DNA of 14,660 bases from CAZKCK01 sp964552325 (lineage in GTDB: Bacteria > Bacteroidota > Bacteroidia > Bacteroidales > TTA-H9), in the NCBI GenBank assembly GCA_964552325.1, contig CAZKHA010000083.1:1-14660 (forward strand), in the 5' to 3' direction. Shown piece by piece: positions 7,718 to 14,660 of the stretch. Under the pieces are notes generated by a model that was not told the DNA's origin, made no database searches, and worked only from the letters and a program-made list of their open reading frames with translations. Within the stretch, counting starts at the first letter, position 1; each line of letters starts with the position of its first letter. The position numbers and the translations under genes were made by a program.

Positions 7718-9103
7718 ATGCTTAAAAACCCAAAACGCAGTACATTATTCTATATCAGCTTCTTTATTGCCAATCTTTTTCTAGCCACCTTTTATATTGA
7801 TTTATGGCGCAACGACAACACTACTTCTCGTGTCCTGCCTTTGGCCGCCTATCTGGAACAAGGTAACTTCCAGATTGACAAGTACGAACACTTAACCGGC
7901 GATAAAAGCTATGTTGCCCCGCACTATTACACCGATAAGGCACCCTTGCCCATTATAATTTCCCTGCCTTTTGCAGTGCTATTAAAACGACTGGGAATTA
8001 TCGTCGCCACCAATGGAAGCTATTATACACCAAGCCTATACGCTATAGGTGGGTTTATTTGTGGAAGCGTGGTTTTCGCTTTAATCATATTGATAACCTT
8101 TAAGATGCTGGTTAAAAACAAGCGGGCTCCCTCCTGCCCTGCCCATCCGGTGTTATGGGCAACCCTGCCCTTTTATTCCTCGTTTTTGTTTGTATATAGC
8201 GGAACTTTTTTTGGGCATCTGTTTGCGGGTGGGCTGCTGTTGGCAAGCTACGTTTTTATCGAAAAACGCAGTTATTTCTTGAGCGGATTATTTATTGGGT
8301 TAAGCTTTCTCTCCGACTATCCCATCGCTTTGATTGGGTTAATTTGGGGTTTGCAAATTGTGATTCAAAAACAATGGAAAGGAGCTTTTAATTTTGCTTT
8401 GGGTGTGCTACCTTCCATTGGTTTTATACTGTTTTACAATTATTATTTTACGGGCAATGCATTTACCATGCTTTACAAATTTGTTTCGCAAGATTATGCA
8501 TTCATGAAGGAGGGCTATGGCTTTGCCCTACCTAAACCCGAAGCCCTTTGGGGCTTGCTGATAAGTCCATATCGTGGAGTATTGTTTTATGCCCCTATTT
8601 TGCTGCTGTTTGCCTTTCTGGCATTCAAATGGATCACCAAAGAAACAATCCATTCGCTTAAAACCAACTACCTGCTTCTCAGCAGTATCCTTTTTGTGCT
8701 TTTTATTTCGAGTTACCAAATGTGGTGGGGAGGTTGGTGCTGGGGTCCCAGGCATCTCACAACCATCACTGTTGTGTGGTTGTATGCAGGTATAAAAGCC
8801 TTTCACCAGCGTAAAAAATCAATTTGGATAGCTTACGGATTATTGGTGATTGGCTTCATAATAAACTTTTTAGCCAAGTCAACAATCGCATATTCTGCCC
8901 CTTCCGATATTAAATTCCCTCTTTTAGAAACTGTTATGCCAAATTTACTTAACGGTAACTTTAACCCGAACAATCTGGCATCCTTGGTTTTGGGAACAAG
9001 CCCCCTATTAGCTTCAATGCTGTTTGTTTTGCTGTTTGTAGTCCTACATGCAGGTTTTTCGGTGTATTATCGTTTGATTCAGAAAGAATCAATGAGGGGA
9101 TAA
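7718..9103 (+). CDS. Polytopic membrane protein, GT-C-like glycosyltransferase candidate
   Basis: The protein has 461 residues and roughly ten hydrophobic membrane segments, the first at about 10-28. Motifs recall GT-C / PMT-ArnT-like membrane glycosyltransferases that use lipid-linked sugars. After the first segment comes an acidic loop with DNTTSR (to Arg38) and YYTDKAPLP (Asp73-Lys74). A late SPYRGVLFYAP segment is followed by the Trp-rich loop MWWGGWCWGPRHL (335-347), which is conserved in this group of uncharacterised bacterial membrane proteins. A role in sugar transfer onto cell-envelope lipid, polysaccharide or protein is inferred, not shown. The gene stands alone on its strand. A one-mismatch promoter box (TATTATTG, 7668-7675) lies 42 bases before the ATG. 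No clear terminator follows. Confidence 0.7.
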   Translation: MLKNPKRSTLFYISFFIANLFLATFYIDLWRNDNTTSRVLPLAAYLEQGNFQIDKYEHLTGDKSYVAPHYYTDKAPLPIIISLPFAVLLKRLGIIVATNGSYYTPSLYAIGGFICGSVVFALIILITFKMLVKNKRAPSCPAHPVLWATLPFYSSFLFVYSGTFFGHLFAGGLLLASYVFIEKRSYFLSGLFIGLSFLSDYPIALIGLIWGLQIVIQKQWKGAFNFALGVLPSIGFILFYNYYFTGNAFTMLYKFVSQDYAFMKEGYGFALPKPEALWGLLISPYRGVLFYAPILLLFAFLAFKWITKETIHSLKTNYLLLSSILFVLFISSYQMWWGGWCWGPRHLTTITVVWLYAGIKAFHQRKKSIWIAYGLLVIGFIINFLAKSTIAYSAPSDIKFPLLETVMPNLLNGNFNPNNLASLVLGTSPLLASMLFVLLFVVLHAGFSVYYRLIQKESMRG

Positions 9104-9135
9104 GAATGGAATTACGAGCTACCGACGGTCAATGA

Positions 9136-9174
9136 TTACCGTAAATTTAAAATTTCACTTTGAATTTACGGTAA
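9136..9174. promoter_or_regulatory. Perfect 12-bp inverted repeat upstream of the ATPase relic (possible operator)
   Basis: TTACCGTAAATT (9136-9147) and AATTTACGGTAA (9163-9174) are perfect reverse complements with a 15-base spacer. The right arm lies inside a second symmetric element, GAATTT-N6-AAATTC (9162-9179), which ends 7 bases before the ATG at 9187. No T-run follows, so a terminator is unlikely. The position fits an operator overlapping the promoter of the ATPase gene. I have an impression that similar ACGGTAAAATTC sequences occur upstream of DUF4143-type ATPase genes, but I cannot verify this here. Confidence 0.55.
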
Positions 9175-9186
9175 AATTCGTCTATC

Positions 9187-9534
9187 ATGTATATCCAACG
9201 CCAGCTTGAAGACAAAATCAAACTTTATGCAAAGCACTTTCCGGCAGTGGCTATTCTTGGCCTACTTCAAGCCGGAAAAACCACGCTTGCCCAACAAATA
9301 ATTGAAACAAACGAAAATAAAGCATCTACCTTGACCTTGAAAACCCTTCAGACTTCGCAATATAGAACCATCTGCTTGAATTTTTTTGATCATGTAAGTA
9401 CTAAAACCGTACTTATTGATGAAGTTCAACACAAACCAGATTTATTTCCCGTGTTGCGGACGACTCCTGATTCGAAAATGGGAGACTGTAAGCCCCAAAT
9501 CCGCAAGCAAATTCCCCTCATATTAACAGTATGA
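9187..9534 (+). pseudogene. Decayed AAA_14 / DUF4143-type ATPase, N-terminal part only
   Basis: The start MYIQRQLEDKIKLYAKHFPAVAILG is typical of the family. A Walker A follows, GLLQAGKTTLA, in place of the usual GPRQxGKTTLA. The Walker B region VLIDEVQHKPDLFPVLR is intact. Between them the frame is wrong: the adjacent frame from 9321 reads SIYLDLENPSDFAI, the family's normal continuation, then meets a TAG at 9363. The original frame resumes after a seven-T run at 9381-9387. One base lost in the A-run at 9319-9321 and one gained in the T-run would account for this. After FPVLR the sequence no longer matches the family, and the sensor region and whole DUF4143 half are absent (intact members have about 380-400 residues). 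Almost certainly non-functional. Intact relatives are ATPases of uncertain role. Confidence 0.85.
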
Positions 9535-9619
9535 ACGTGATTTTTGGTTGGCTGAAAACGTAAGAACAACTTAACCAAAAGAGCCTCCAAATTCATGAAA
9601 TCTGGTTTTCCTATGCAGG

Positions 9620-12280
9620 CTAAAAAAACTTCTTGAATTTCTTTTTGAGCTCATCACCTGCTTTCTTTTTAAGTGAATCTGCCTCGGCTTTTGCTTTGGC
9701 TTCCAACGCAGCTTTTCGTTTTTCGGCTTCGGCTTTTAGTTTATCGGCCTGTTCTTTGGCTTTGGCTTCAACAGCAGTCTTTTGCTTATCAAGCTCGGCC
9801 TTAGCTTTAGCCTCTAACTCAGCTTTTTGCCGATTAAACTCCTCCTCGGCTTTCTTTTTCAGTTCATTGCCAATGCCCCCTGCGGTTTGCAAAAGTTTGG
9901 CACTAATCTTCGGATCTTTGGCCGTACCAGTTATTATTGCCGTTACGGGCACCATTTCGCCAAGGCTAAAGTTGGCCCCTTTTTGGTTGGCTTGCGAAAC
10001 TAGGTTATTTAAAACGCCATTGGCTGCGCCCCCAAACTCAGAACGAGGTATTTTTAAATCAAGGGTATAATCCAGTTCCTGGTTTTGCAGTCCGGTCGAT
10101 CCGCCAAGTATTGCAGAATAGCTTCCCATTTTGAGTTCAAAGGGCTTAACCATTAGCTTACCGTCCTGCACCAGGTAAGAGAGTTTGGCAGGAGCTAACT
10201 GAAGTTTTTTAAGTTTGTCAATTTTAAGCACATCGGCAAGTTTATCCAATACGTTTAGGTTTTGGGCCAAAATCTGGCTGGTTTCCAATTGCCCATCCGA
10301 TTTCAGGCTGCTGATTTCAGGCATCATATCATTGGTTAAACGCGAATCAAGTTGCATTTTGGCACTCACATCGCCATTTAGCTTCTTAAGCATTGGAACC
10401 ATATTGCCAACACTTTCAAACGTTTCCGTGACTTTCGAAATGTTTACTTTTTGCATCGAAAGGGTAAAGACAGACACAGCTTGTGCATTTTGGGGCGTAC
10501 TATAACTGCCACTCACTATCATGTGTCCGCCAAGTGCATCCATCGAAAGATTTTTGAGCAGCACAGCCTCATCGCGAATGATGACGGTACCCTTTAGGTT
10601 TTTCATTTCAAGTTTATCGTATAACACCCTGTCGAAGCTTGATTCCATTGTAAAATCAATCCCAGCTGGCACTTTCACAATCTGCAGCTTGCTTGAGTCA
10701 GGAAGGCTTTTGGCAGAGGCACTAGCTTGGTTTTGCATTAGCTCGTTTAAATCAATGTTTTTGGAAGTAGCTGTTAACGAACCACTCAATACTTGCTTCT
10801 TCAACAAGAAACCAAGGTAATTGGTAACTTTGCCTTTGGCAGAAAAATCGGTTTTGCCAACTTTTAGTTCAAGCTTTGCCAACTCCAGAAAAGCCGGGCT
10901 AAAATTTAGCACTGCTTCGGGCACTACCAATTCCAGTTCAGTGGTTGTCGCTTTTTTGATAAGATTGGTAACCTTAAGGCTTCCGATGGCTTTAAAATCA
11001 TCAAAATACTGTTTCTCAATAGCCGACATTTGTCCTTCAAGGTTTAGGTCGGCTTCAAATACGCCAGACAATTCCTGCTCGAGTGGATAAAACTTTTTTA
11101 TTTGCGACATATCGAGCCTCCCTTTTACATTTGCCTTGATGGCCGGATCAGAAATTGGAGTGCTTACAAACAGGCTCGCATCAATAGGATTACCAGCCAA
11201 TTCCATATGTAATTGCTTAAGGTTAATCTCTGTATTATCGGCACTTCCACCAATATTCGAAATAACCATTGAAGCCGCAATATTTTGGGCAGCGGCTGGC
11301 AATTCAGGATATTGGAATGAAGCTTTGTCAACTTCTAGGTTTATTCCAAATGCCGGTAAGGAGGTTTCGCTATAATGCCCTTTTATAAAGCCTTCGATGC
11401 TCATTGTACCCGCTGTTTTTACCGATGAAAAGTTTTTACTGTAAATAGCGGGCACCAACGATAAAAGGTTCTTAAAATCAGTTTCCGGTGTCTTAAAGGT
11501 CAAATCCATATCATAACCCTCGGCTGGCATTCCAAAGCTACCTTCAGCAACCAAGCTTAGTTGATTGATAAGGGTTTTGTTTTTGCTAATAGTAAATATA
11601 AATTGCTCAAGGTCAGCGGCAATGTCGGCTGAAACTTCAGCGGTGGCCTTATTCACATACCTAACACCACCATATTCGGCGGTAAGGGCTTTTAGGGTTG
11701 TAAGGGTTGAAACAGTTGTGCTTTTAGCTGTAAAGTCGCCCTTTAACGTATGATCCATGCCTTCTGCCAACATATAAAAACCCAAAAGCGCATCCTTGTA
11801 CTCGACGCGTGCATTGATGATGCTGAGCTTCTGCAACGACACGTTGAAATCAGAAGTAGAAGTGGCTTCAGGGGTTTTGCTTGGCTTGGCGATATCCCAA
11901 TTAGCGGATGAATCGGCAAGCATTATTAACATAATCCTAGGACTCTCAACCTTAATGGTTTTAGCTTCGTACGAACCTTTTAGCACGTTTAGCAAATCGA
12001 GTGAAATCTGAATTTGGGGAATTGTGGCCAAGGTATCGCCTTCAAACTTGTCAACACCAATTACCTTCACATCTTCAATACCAAAACTAAAATCGGGGAA
12101 GCTTCGGAATAGGCTTAGGCTAAAATCCCCAAAATTTACTTTTGCGTTTAGGTTTTGGTTCATCTGCAATTTAACAAACGAAACAATTTGATTCTTAAAC
12201 AAGAATGGGGTCGCTACTAAAGCAAATATAATCAACACAATGCTGATTCCTGCAATTTTTAAACCTTTTTTCATAACCAT
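9620..12280 (-). CDS. AsmA-family protein with coiled-coil tail
   Basis: The protein has 886 residues from ATG 12280 (MVMKKGLKIAG). A second ATG at 12274 (MKKGLK) is equally possible, while an in-frame TTG at 12334 is unlikely. One N-terminal membrane segment (about residues 9-30) is followed by the AsmA N-terminal pattern: NLNAKVNFGDFSLSLFRSFPDFSFGIEDV, later DLLNVLKGSYEAKTIKVESPRI. Long beta-rich repeats and the AsmA_2-type region (LNGDVSAKMQLDSRL, PAKLSYLVQDGKLMVKP, LGGSTGLQNQELDYTLDLKIP) follow, up to VPVTAIITGTAKDPKIS. The last 80 residues (about 806-886) are a highly charged Lys/Ala/Glu coiled coil ending in FKKFF. AsmA proteins form hydrophobic beta-grooves thought to carry phospholipids between inner and outer membranes, so a periplasmic, membrane-anchored role is inferred. 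The gene is divergent from the one at 12558 and single in its direction. Confidence 0.88.
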   Translation of the reverse strand: MVMKKGLKIAGISIVLIIFALVATPFLFKNQIVSFVKLQMNQNLNAKVNFGDFSLSLFRSFPDFSFGIEDVKVIGVDKFEGDTLATIPQIQISLDLLNVLKGSYEAKTIKVESPRIMLIMLADSSANWDIAKPSKTPEATSTSDFNVSLQKLSIINARVEYKDALLGFYMLAEGMDHTLKGDFTAKSTTVSTLTTLKALTAEYGGVRYVNKATAEVSADIAADLEQFIFTISKNKTLINQLSLVAEGSFGMPAEGYDMDLTFKTPETDFKNLLSLVPAIYSKNFSSVKTAGTMSIEGFIKGHYSETSLPAFGINLEVDKASFQYPELPAAAQNIAASMVISNIGGSADNTEINLKQLHMELAGNPIDASLFVSTPISDPAIKANVKGRLDMSQIKKFYPLEQELSGVFEADLNLEGQMSAIEKQYFDDFKAIGSLKVTNLIKKATTTELELVVPEAVLNFSPAFLELAKLELKVGKTDFSAKGKVTNYLGFLLKKQVLSGSLTATSKNIDLNELMQNQASASAKSLPDSSKLQIVKVPAGIDFTMESSFDRVLYDKLEMKNLKGTVIIRDEAVLLKNLSMDALGGHMIVSGSYSTPQNAQAVSVFTLSMQKVNISKVTETFESVGNMVPMLKKLNGDVSAKMQLDSRLTNDMMPEISSLKSDGQLETSQILAQNLNVLDKLADVLKIDKLKKLQLAPAKLSYLVQDGKLMVKPFELKMGSYSAILGGSTGLQNQELDYTLDLKIPRSEFGGAANGVLNNLVSQANQKGANFSLGEMVPVTAIITGTAKDPKISAKLLQTAGGIGNELKKKAEEEFNRQKAELEAKAKAELDKQKTAVEAKAKEQADKLKAEAEKRKAALEAKAKAEADSLKKKAGDELKKKFKKFF

Positions 12281-12300
12281 ATATTTTGAATGTAAAATTA

Positions 12301-12316
12301 CTGAAGATTTCTTCAG
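12301..12316. repeat. Short palindrome in the AsmA leader
   Basis: CTGAAGA and TCTTCAG form 7-bp arms around two central T residues, about 20 bases upstream of the AsmA start on the minus strand. It could be an operator or a small leader hairpin, or chance. No matching copy was noticed elsewhere in the window. Confidence 0.35.
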
Positions 12317-12496
12317 GCTCGAACAGTAAGCCAAATAAGTTTAAATAACGCAGCTTTACTGCAAAAATTTAGTGCGATGGCTTAATTTATAGCTTTCCCT
12401 AATTTCTATTGACAAAAAATGCGCGCAGAGAAGCTAAAATCTTCACAAGTGTAGAAGAAATTAAGAATTTTGACTAGAAGTTGCCTTCGATGGTCA

Positions 12497-12523
12497 TTGG
12501 CACAAATAGAATTCATATATTTG
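12497..12523 (+). promoter_or_regulatory. Bacteroidota-type promoter of the Omp28-like secreted protein
   Basis: TATATTTG (12516-12523) matches the -7 consensus TAnnTTTG exactly, and TTG (12497-12499) stands 16 bases upstream as a -33 element. The ATG at 12558 is 34 bases downstream, giving a leader of about 28 bases that is A/T-rich and lacks a Shine-Dalgarno sequence, as is usual in this phylum. This is the best promoter in the window. Confidence 0.65.
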
Positions 12524-12557
12524 TAATCGTTTAATCCCATAACTAAAAACATTTATT

Positions 12558-14381
12558 ATGAAAAAATTGTACACCTTAATGGTGCTCGTGCTCGTCGGCT
12601 TAACTGTTCAAGCACAGGTACTTATTACTGAAGGCTTTGAAGCCTACACTGCTAACCAAAAGCTTGCCGCCCAAGGAGCACCTCATTGGACTACATGGAG
12701 CAATGCACCTGGAGGCGCTGAGGATCCATACGTTAAGACGGACTTTGCAAATGGTGGCACAAAATCCATCAAAATTGAAGGCACAAACGATGCCGTTTTA
12801 CTGCTGGACGACAAAACCACTGGCCGTTATGTTGTTTCGTTTTACGCTTATATACCTACTGGTATGTTAGGCTATTTTAATGTTTTACAAGATTTTGCCG
12901 GAAGCACAAGCGAATGGGGCATGCAAGCCTATTTTGATGTTAACGGCGCTGGCCGTGTGGACGCTGGCGGTGAAGCTTCGGCTACCTTCTCGTTTGCTTA
13001 CAACACTTGGATTCCTGTAAAAGAGGTTATTGACCTCGATGAAGACTTTGCTTCATTGTACATTAATGGCGTTTCGGTTGTTGACTGGGTATGGAGCGGT
13101 GGCTCTTTTGGAACAGGTACCTTAAACAAACTTGATGCTGTTAACTTTTATGCATGGACCGGTGCTGCCAAAGGCACTCCAACCATGTTTGTTGATGATG
13201 TTCTTTTTGAACAAGTTACAGCTCCAGCAGGACCAACAAACTTGGTAGCTACTGTTGTTGATAACGATGTTACCCTTACTTGGGATGCACCATCATCAGG
13301 AACTCCAACGGGATACCGCATTTTCAAAGATAACATCAAGGTTGCCACTGTTACAGAACTTACCTATCTTGATTCAGATGTTTACCCTGGCGACCATTAT
13401 TATTATGTAAAGGCCGATTATGGAACTGATCTTTCTGGCTCATCAAACATTGCTAACATCACCATTGGTGGTGGCACTGACCGTAATAGGGTAACCGTGG
13501 AAGTTGGTACCGGTACTTGGTGCCAATACTGCCCCGGTGCTGCCATGGGCGTAGATGATTTAGTGGCAAATGGTCAAGATGTAGCTGTTATTGAATACCA
13601 TAACGGCGACAACTACACCAACACGTATTCAGATGCACGCAACGCTTATTACAACATTACCGGCTTCCCTACCACCTTCTTTGATGGTGGATTAAACGTA
13701 GTTGGTGGTAACCACACAACCTCACTTTACCCACAATTCCTCCCTCTTTACGAACAAAGCATTGCCATTCAATCAATTTATGAATTTGGCATGGACGTAA
13801 CGTATGCTGACAATACTGGAATTACGGTTACTATTGATGCTGAACAACTCACTCCACAAACTGGCGATTTTAGGTTACATTTGGTTTTGACTGAATCTAA
13901 CATACCCGAAAGCTGGCAAGGAATGGATCATCTGAATTTCGTTGAACGCGAGATGTACCCTGATAATAATGGAACAAGTGTTGATTTCAGCACCCAAACC
14001 AGCCAAACCTTTACTTATAACCTCGAAATCCCATCAACCTATGTATGGGAAAACCTTGAATTGGTTGCCTTCATTCAAGAAAACAATTCAAAAATGATTA
14101 TGAACAGCTCAATGTTCCCGCTCATTACTACTGGTATTGGCAACGACGGTCAAGTTAAAAGCGGTATTGCCCCAAATCCAGTTAACGACGTATTTGCTGT
14201 TCGCGCCAATTCTAACATCCGTACCATTCAAGTATTTAGCACCAATGGTAAGCAAGTATTTGAAACCTCATGCGATAGTCGTGAAGTTAAGCTTAATGCT
14301 TCAGGATGGGAATCTGGCCTATATCTGCTGAAAATCATCACGAATGATGGAACTTCTTCACAAAAAATCATGGTGAACTAG
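12558..14381 (+). CDS. Secreted Omp28-type thioredoxin-like protein with LamG-like, FN3 and T9SS sorting domains
   Basis: The protein has 607 residues. The signal peptide MKKLYTLMVLVLVGLTVQAQ is followed by a LamG/jelly-roll-like domain (about 22-218, starting ITEGFEAYTANQKLAAQ and ending MFVDDVLFEQ), then an FN3 domain (about 222-305). The Omp28-related region follows (about 307-525). It has a thioredoxin-like active site, TGTWCQYCPGA (Cys322 and Cys325), and a cis-Pro-like loop GFPTTFF (Pro371). The C-terminus (about 526-607) is a type A T9SS sorting domain with PNPVND, IQVFSTNGKQV, SGLYLLKI and a final KIMVN. The protein should cross the inner membrane by Sec and the outer membrane by T9SS, ending up secreted or surface-attached. 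The CxxC suggests thiol redox activity or a structural disulfide; which one is not known. It has its own promoter and a strong terminator. Confidence 0.92.
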   Translation: MKKLYTLMVLVLVGLTVQAQVLITEGFEAYTANQKLAAQGAPHWTTWSNAPGGAEDPYVKTDFANGGTKSIKIEGTNDAVLLLDDKTTGRYVVSFYAYIPTGMLGYFNVLQDFAGSTSEWGMQAYFDVNGAGRVDAGGEASATFSFAYNTWIPVKEVIDLDEDFASLYINGVSVVDWVWSGGSFGTGTLNKLDAVNFYAWTGAAKGTPTMFVDDVLFEQVTAPAGPTNLVATVVDNDVTLTWDAPSSGTPTGYRIFKDNIKVATVTELTYLDSDVYPGDHYYYVKADYGTDLSGSSNIANITIGGGTDRNRVTVEVGTGTWCQYCPGAAMGVDDLVANGQDVAVIEYHNGDNYTNTYSDARNAYYNITGFPTTFFDGGLNVVGGNHTTSLYPQFLPLYEQSIAIQSIYEFGMDVTYADNTGITVTIDAEQLTPQTGDFRLHLVLTESNIPESWQGMDHLNFVEREMYPDNNGTSVDFSTQTSQTFTYNLEIPSTYVWENLELVAFIQENNSKMIMNSSMFPLITTGIGNDGQVKSGIAPNPVNDVFAVRANSNIRTIQVFSTNGKQVFETSCDSREVKLNASGWESGLYLLKIITNDGTSSQKIMVN

Positions 14382-14407
14382 TTTAAGACACGTTGATTAT
14401 ATCAAGG

Positions 14408-14440
14408 CTGGGTGCTCGTTTTGGGCACCCAGTTTTTTTT
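14408..14440 (+). terminator. Strong rho-independent terminator of the Omp28-like gene
   Basis: A perfect 8-bp GC-rich stem, CTGGGTGC / GCACCCAG (14408-14415 and 14425-14432), has a 9-base loop and eight T residues directly after it. It begins 26 bases past the stop codon. Confidence 0.93.
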
Positions 14441-14567
14441 GTCCACATGCAGTATTGCAAGTTTGGCAACAAGGAAATTGGTTAAAAAACCATTTAGACC
14501 AAATAATTAGCACATAATTTGGTACACGCGAAATTTTCAAAATTTGGAACAGCTGATGGCTTTGCGC

Positions 14568-14597
14568 TTGCTATTCATTTATATTTCCTTACATTTG
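14568..14597 (+). promoter_or_regulatory. Bacteroidota-type promoter pointing out of the window
   Basis: TACATTTG (14590-14597) is an exact TAnnTTTG match, followed by C, and TTG (14568-14570) lies 19 bases upstream. The only ATG downstream inside the window (14616) opens seven codons before a stop, so the gene or RNA it serves must start beyond the right edge or be very short. Confidence 0.5.
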
Positions 14598-14660
14598 CCA
14601 ATCTGTATTTGGATCATGAACAACCGGTTTAAGTTATAATCCTTCCTCAAAATAGCACAT

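Noticed and set aside
9633..12011. Series of long plus-strand frames opposite the AsmA gene
   Set aside because: They are antisense shadows. Their Ser/Ala/Phe-rich composition mirrors the coiled-coil and beta-rich codons of the real gene.
14498..14523. Inverted repeat ACCAAAT-N12-ATTTGGT after the last terminator
   Set aside because: Arms of only 7 bp in A/T-rich DNA, with no gene start or T-run nearby, are likely chance.

Overview
The window looks like chromosomal DNA of a gliding or particle-associated type member of the Bacteroidota. The reasons are: a secreted protein ending in a type A type IX secretion (T9SS) C-terminal sorting domain; 'choice-of-anchor J', FN3-like and PKD/Ig-like modules typical of that phylum; promoter-like TAnnTTTG boxes in place of TATAAT boxes; and A/T-rich leaders without strong Shine-Dalgarno sequences. 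I cannot name the species.

Layout, left to right. Positions 1-591 hold no convincing gene and end in a Bacteroidota-type promoter box. Positions 592-6255 encode a 1887-residue exported mosaic adhesin-like protein: signal peptide, conserved N-terminal beta-rich domain, FN3-like pairs alternating with two choice-of-anchor J (jelly-roll) domains, five Ig-like repeats of exactly 267 bp, and a C-terminal dockerin-like calcium module. A hairpin terminator follows at 6277. After about 420 bp of apparently non-coding DNA comes a MNT nucleotidyltransferase / HEPN two-gene toxin-antitoxin-type module (6755-7462). Its HEPN gene is split by a one-base frameshift in an A-run. An identical 32-bp copy of the first terminator closes this module at 7525. 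It is preceded, at almost the same spacing, by the same 9-bp stop-codon context as the giant gene, which suggests a relic of a second gene 3' end.

Positions 7718-9103 encode a polytopic GT-C-like glycosyltransferase or related membrane protein. A 12-bp perfect inverted repeat follows, then a decayed AAA_14/DUF4143-type ATPase (9187-9534) with compensating frameshifts and no C-terminal half. On the minus strand, 9620-12280 encodes an AsmA-family protein (putative inter-membrane lipid-transfer groove) with an unusual 80-residue Lys/Ala/Glu coiled-coil tail. Divergent from it, with a good promoter, 12558-14381 encodes a secreted four-part protein: LamG-like domain, FN3, Omp28-type thioredoxin-like domain with a CxxC motif, and T9SS sorting domain. 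A strong terminator follows, and another promoter box near the right edge points out of the window.

The genes do not form one operon. The common theme is the cell envelope and secretion: two exported multidomain proteins, one envelope glycosyltransferase candidate and one AsmA protein. Two mobile or selfish-type gene modules (MNT-HEPN and DUF4143 ATPase), both damaged by homopolymer indels, sit between them. I see no CRISPR array, rRNA, tRNA or intact insertion sequence. I did not find a convincing wholly new system. The most interesting signals are the duplicated 3'-end/terminator flanking the MNT-HEPN module and the mosaic Ig-like repeats.
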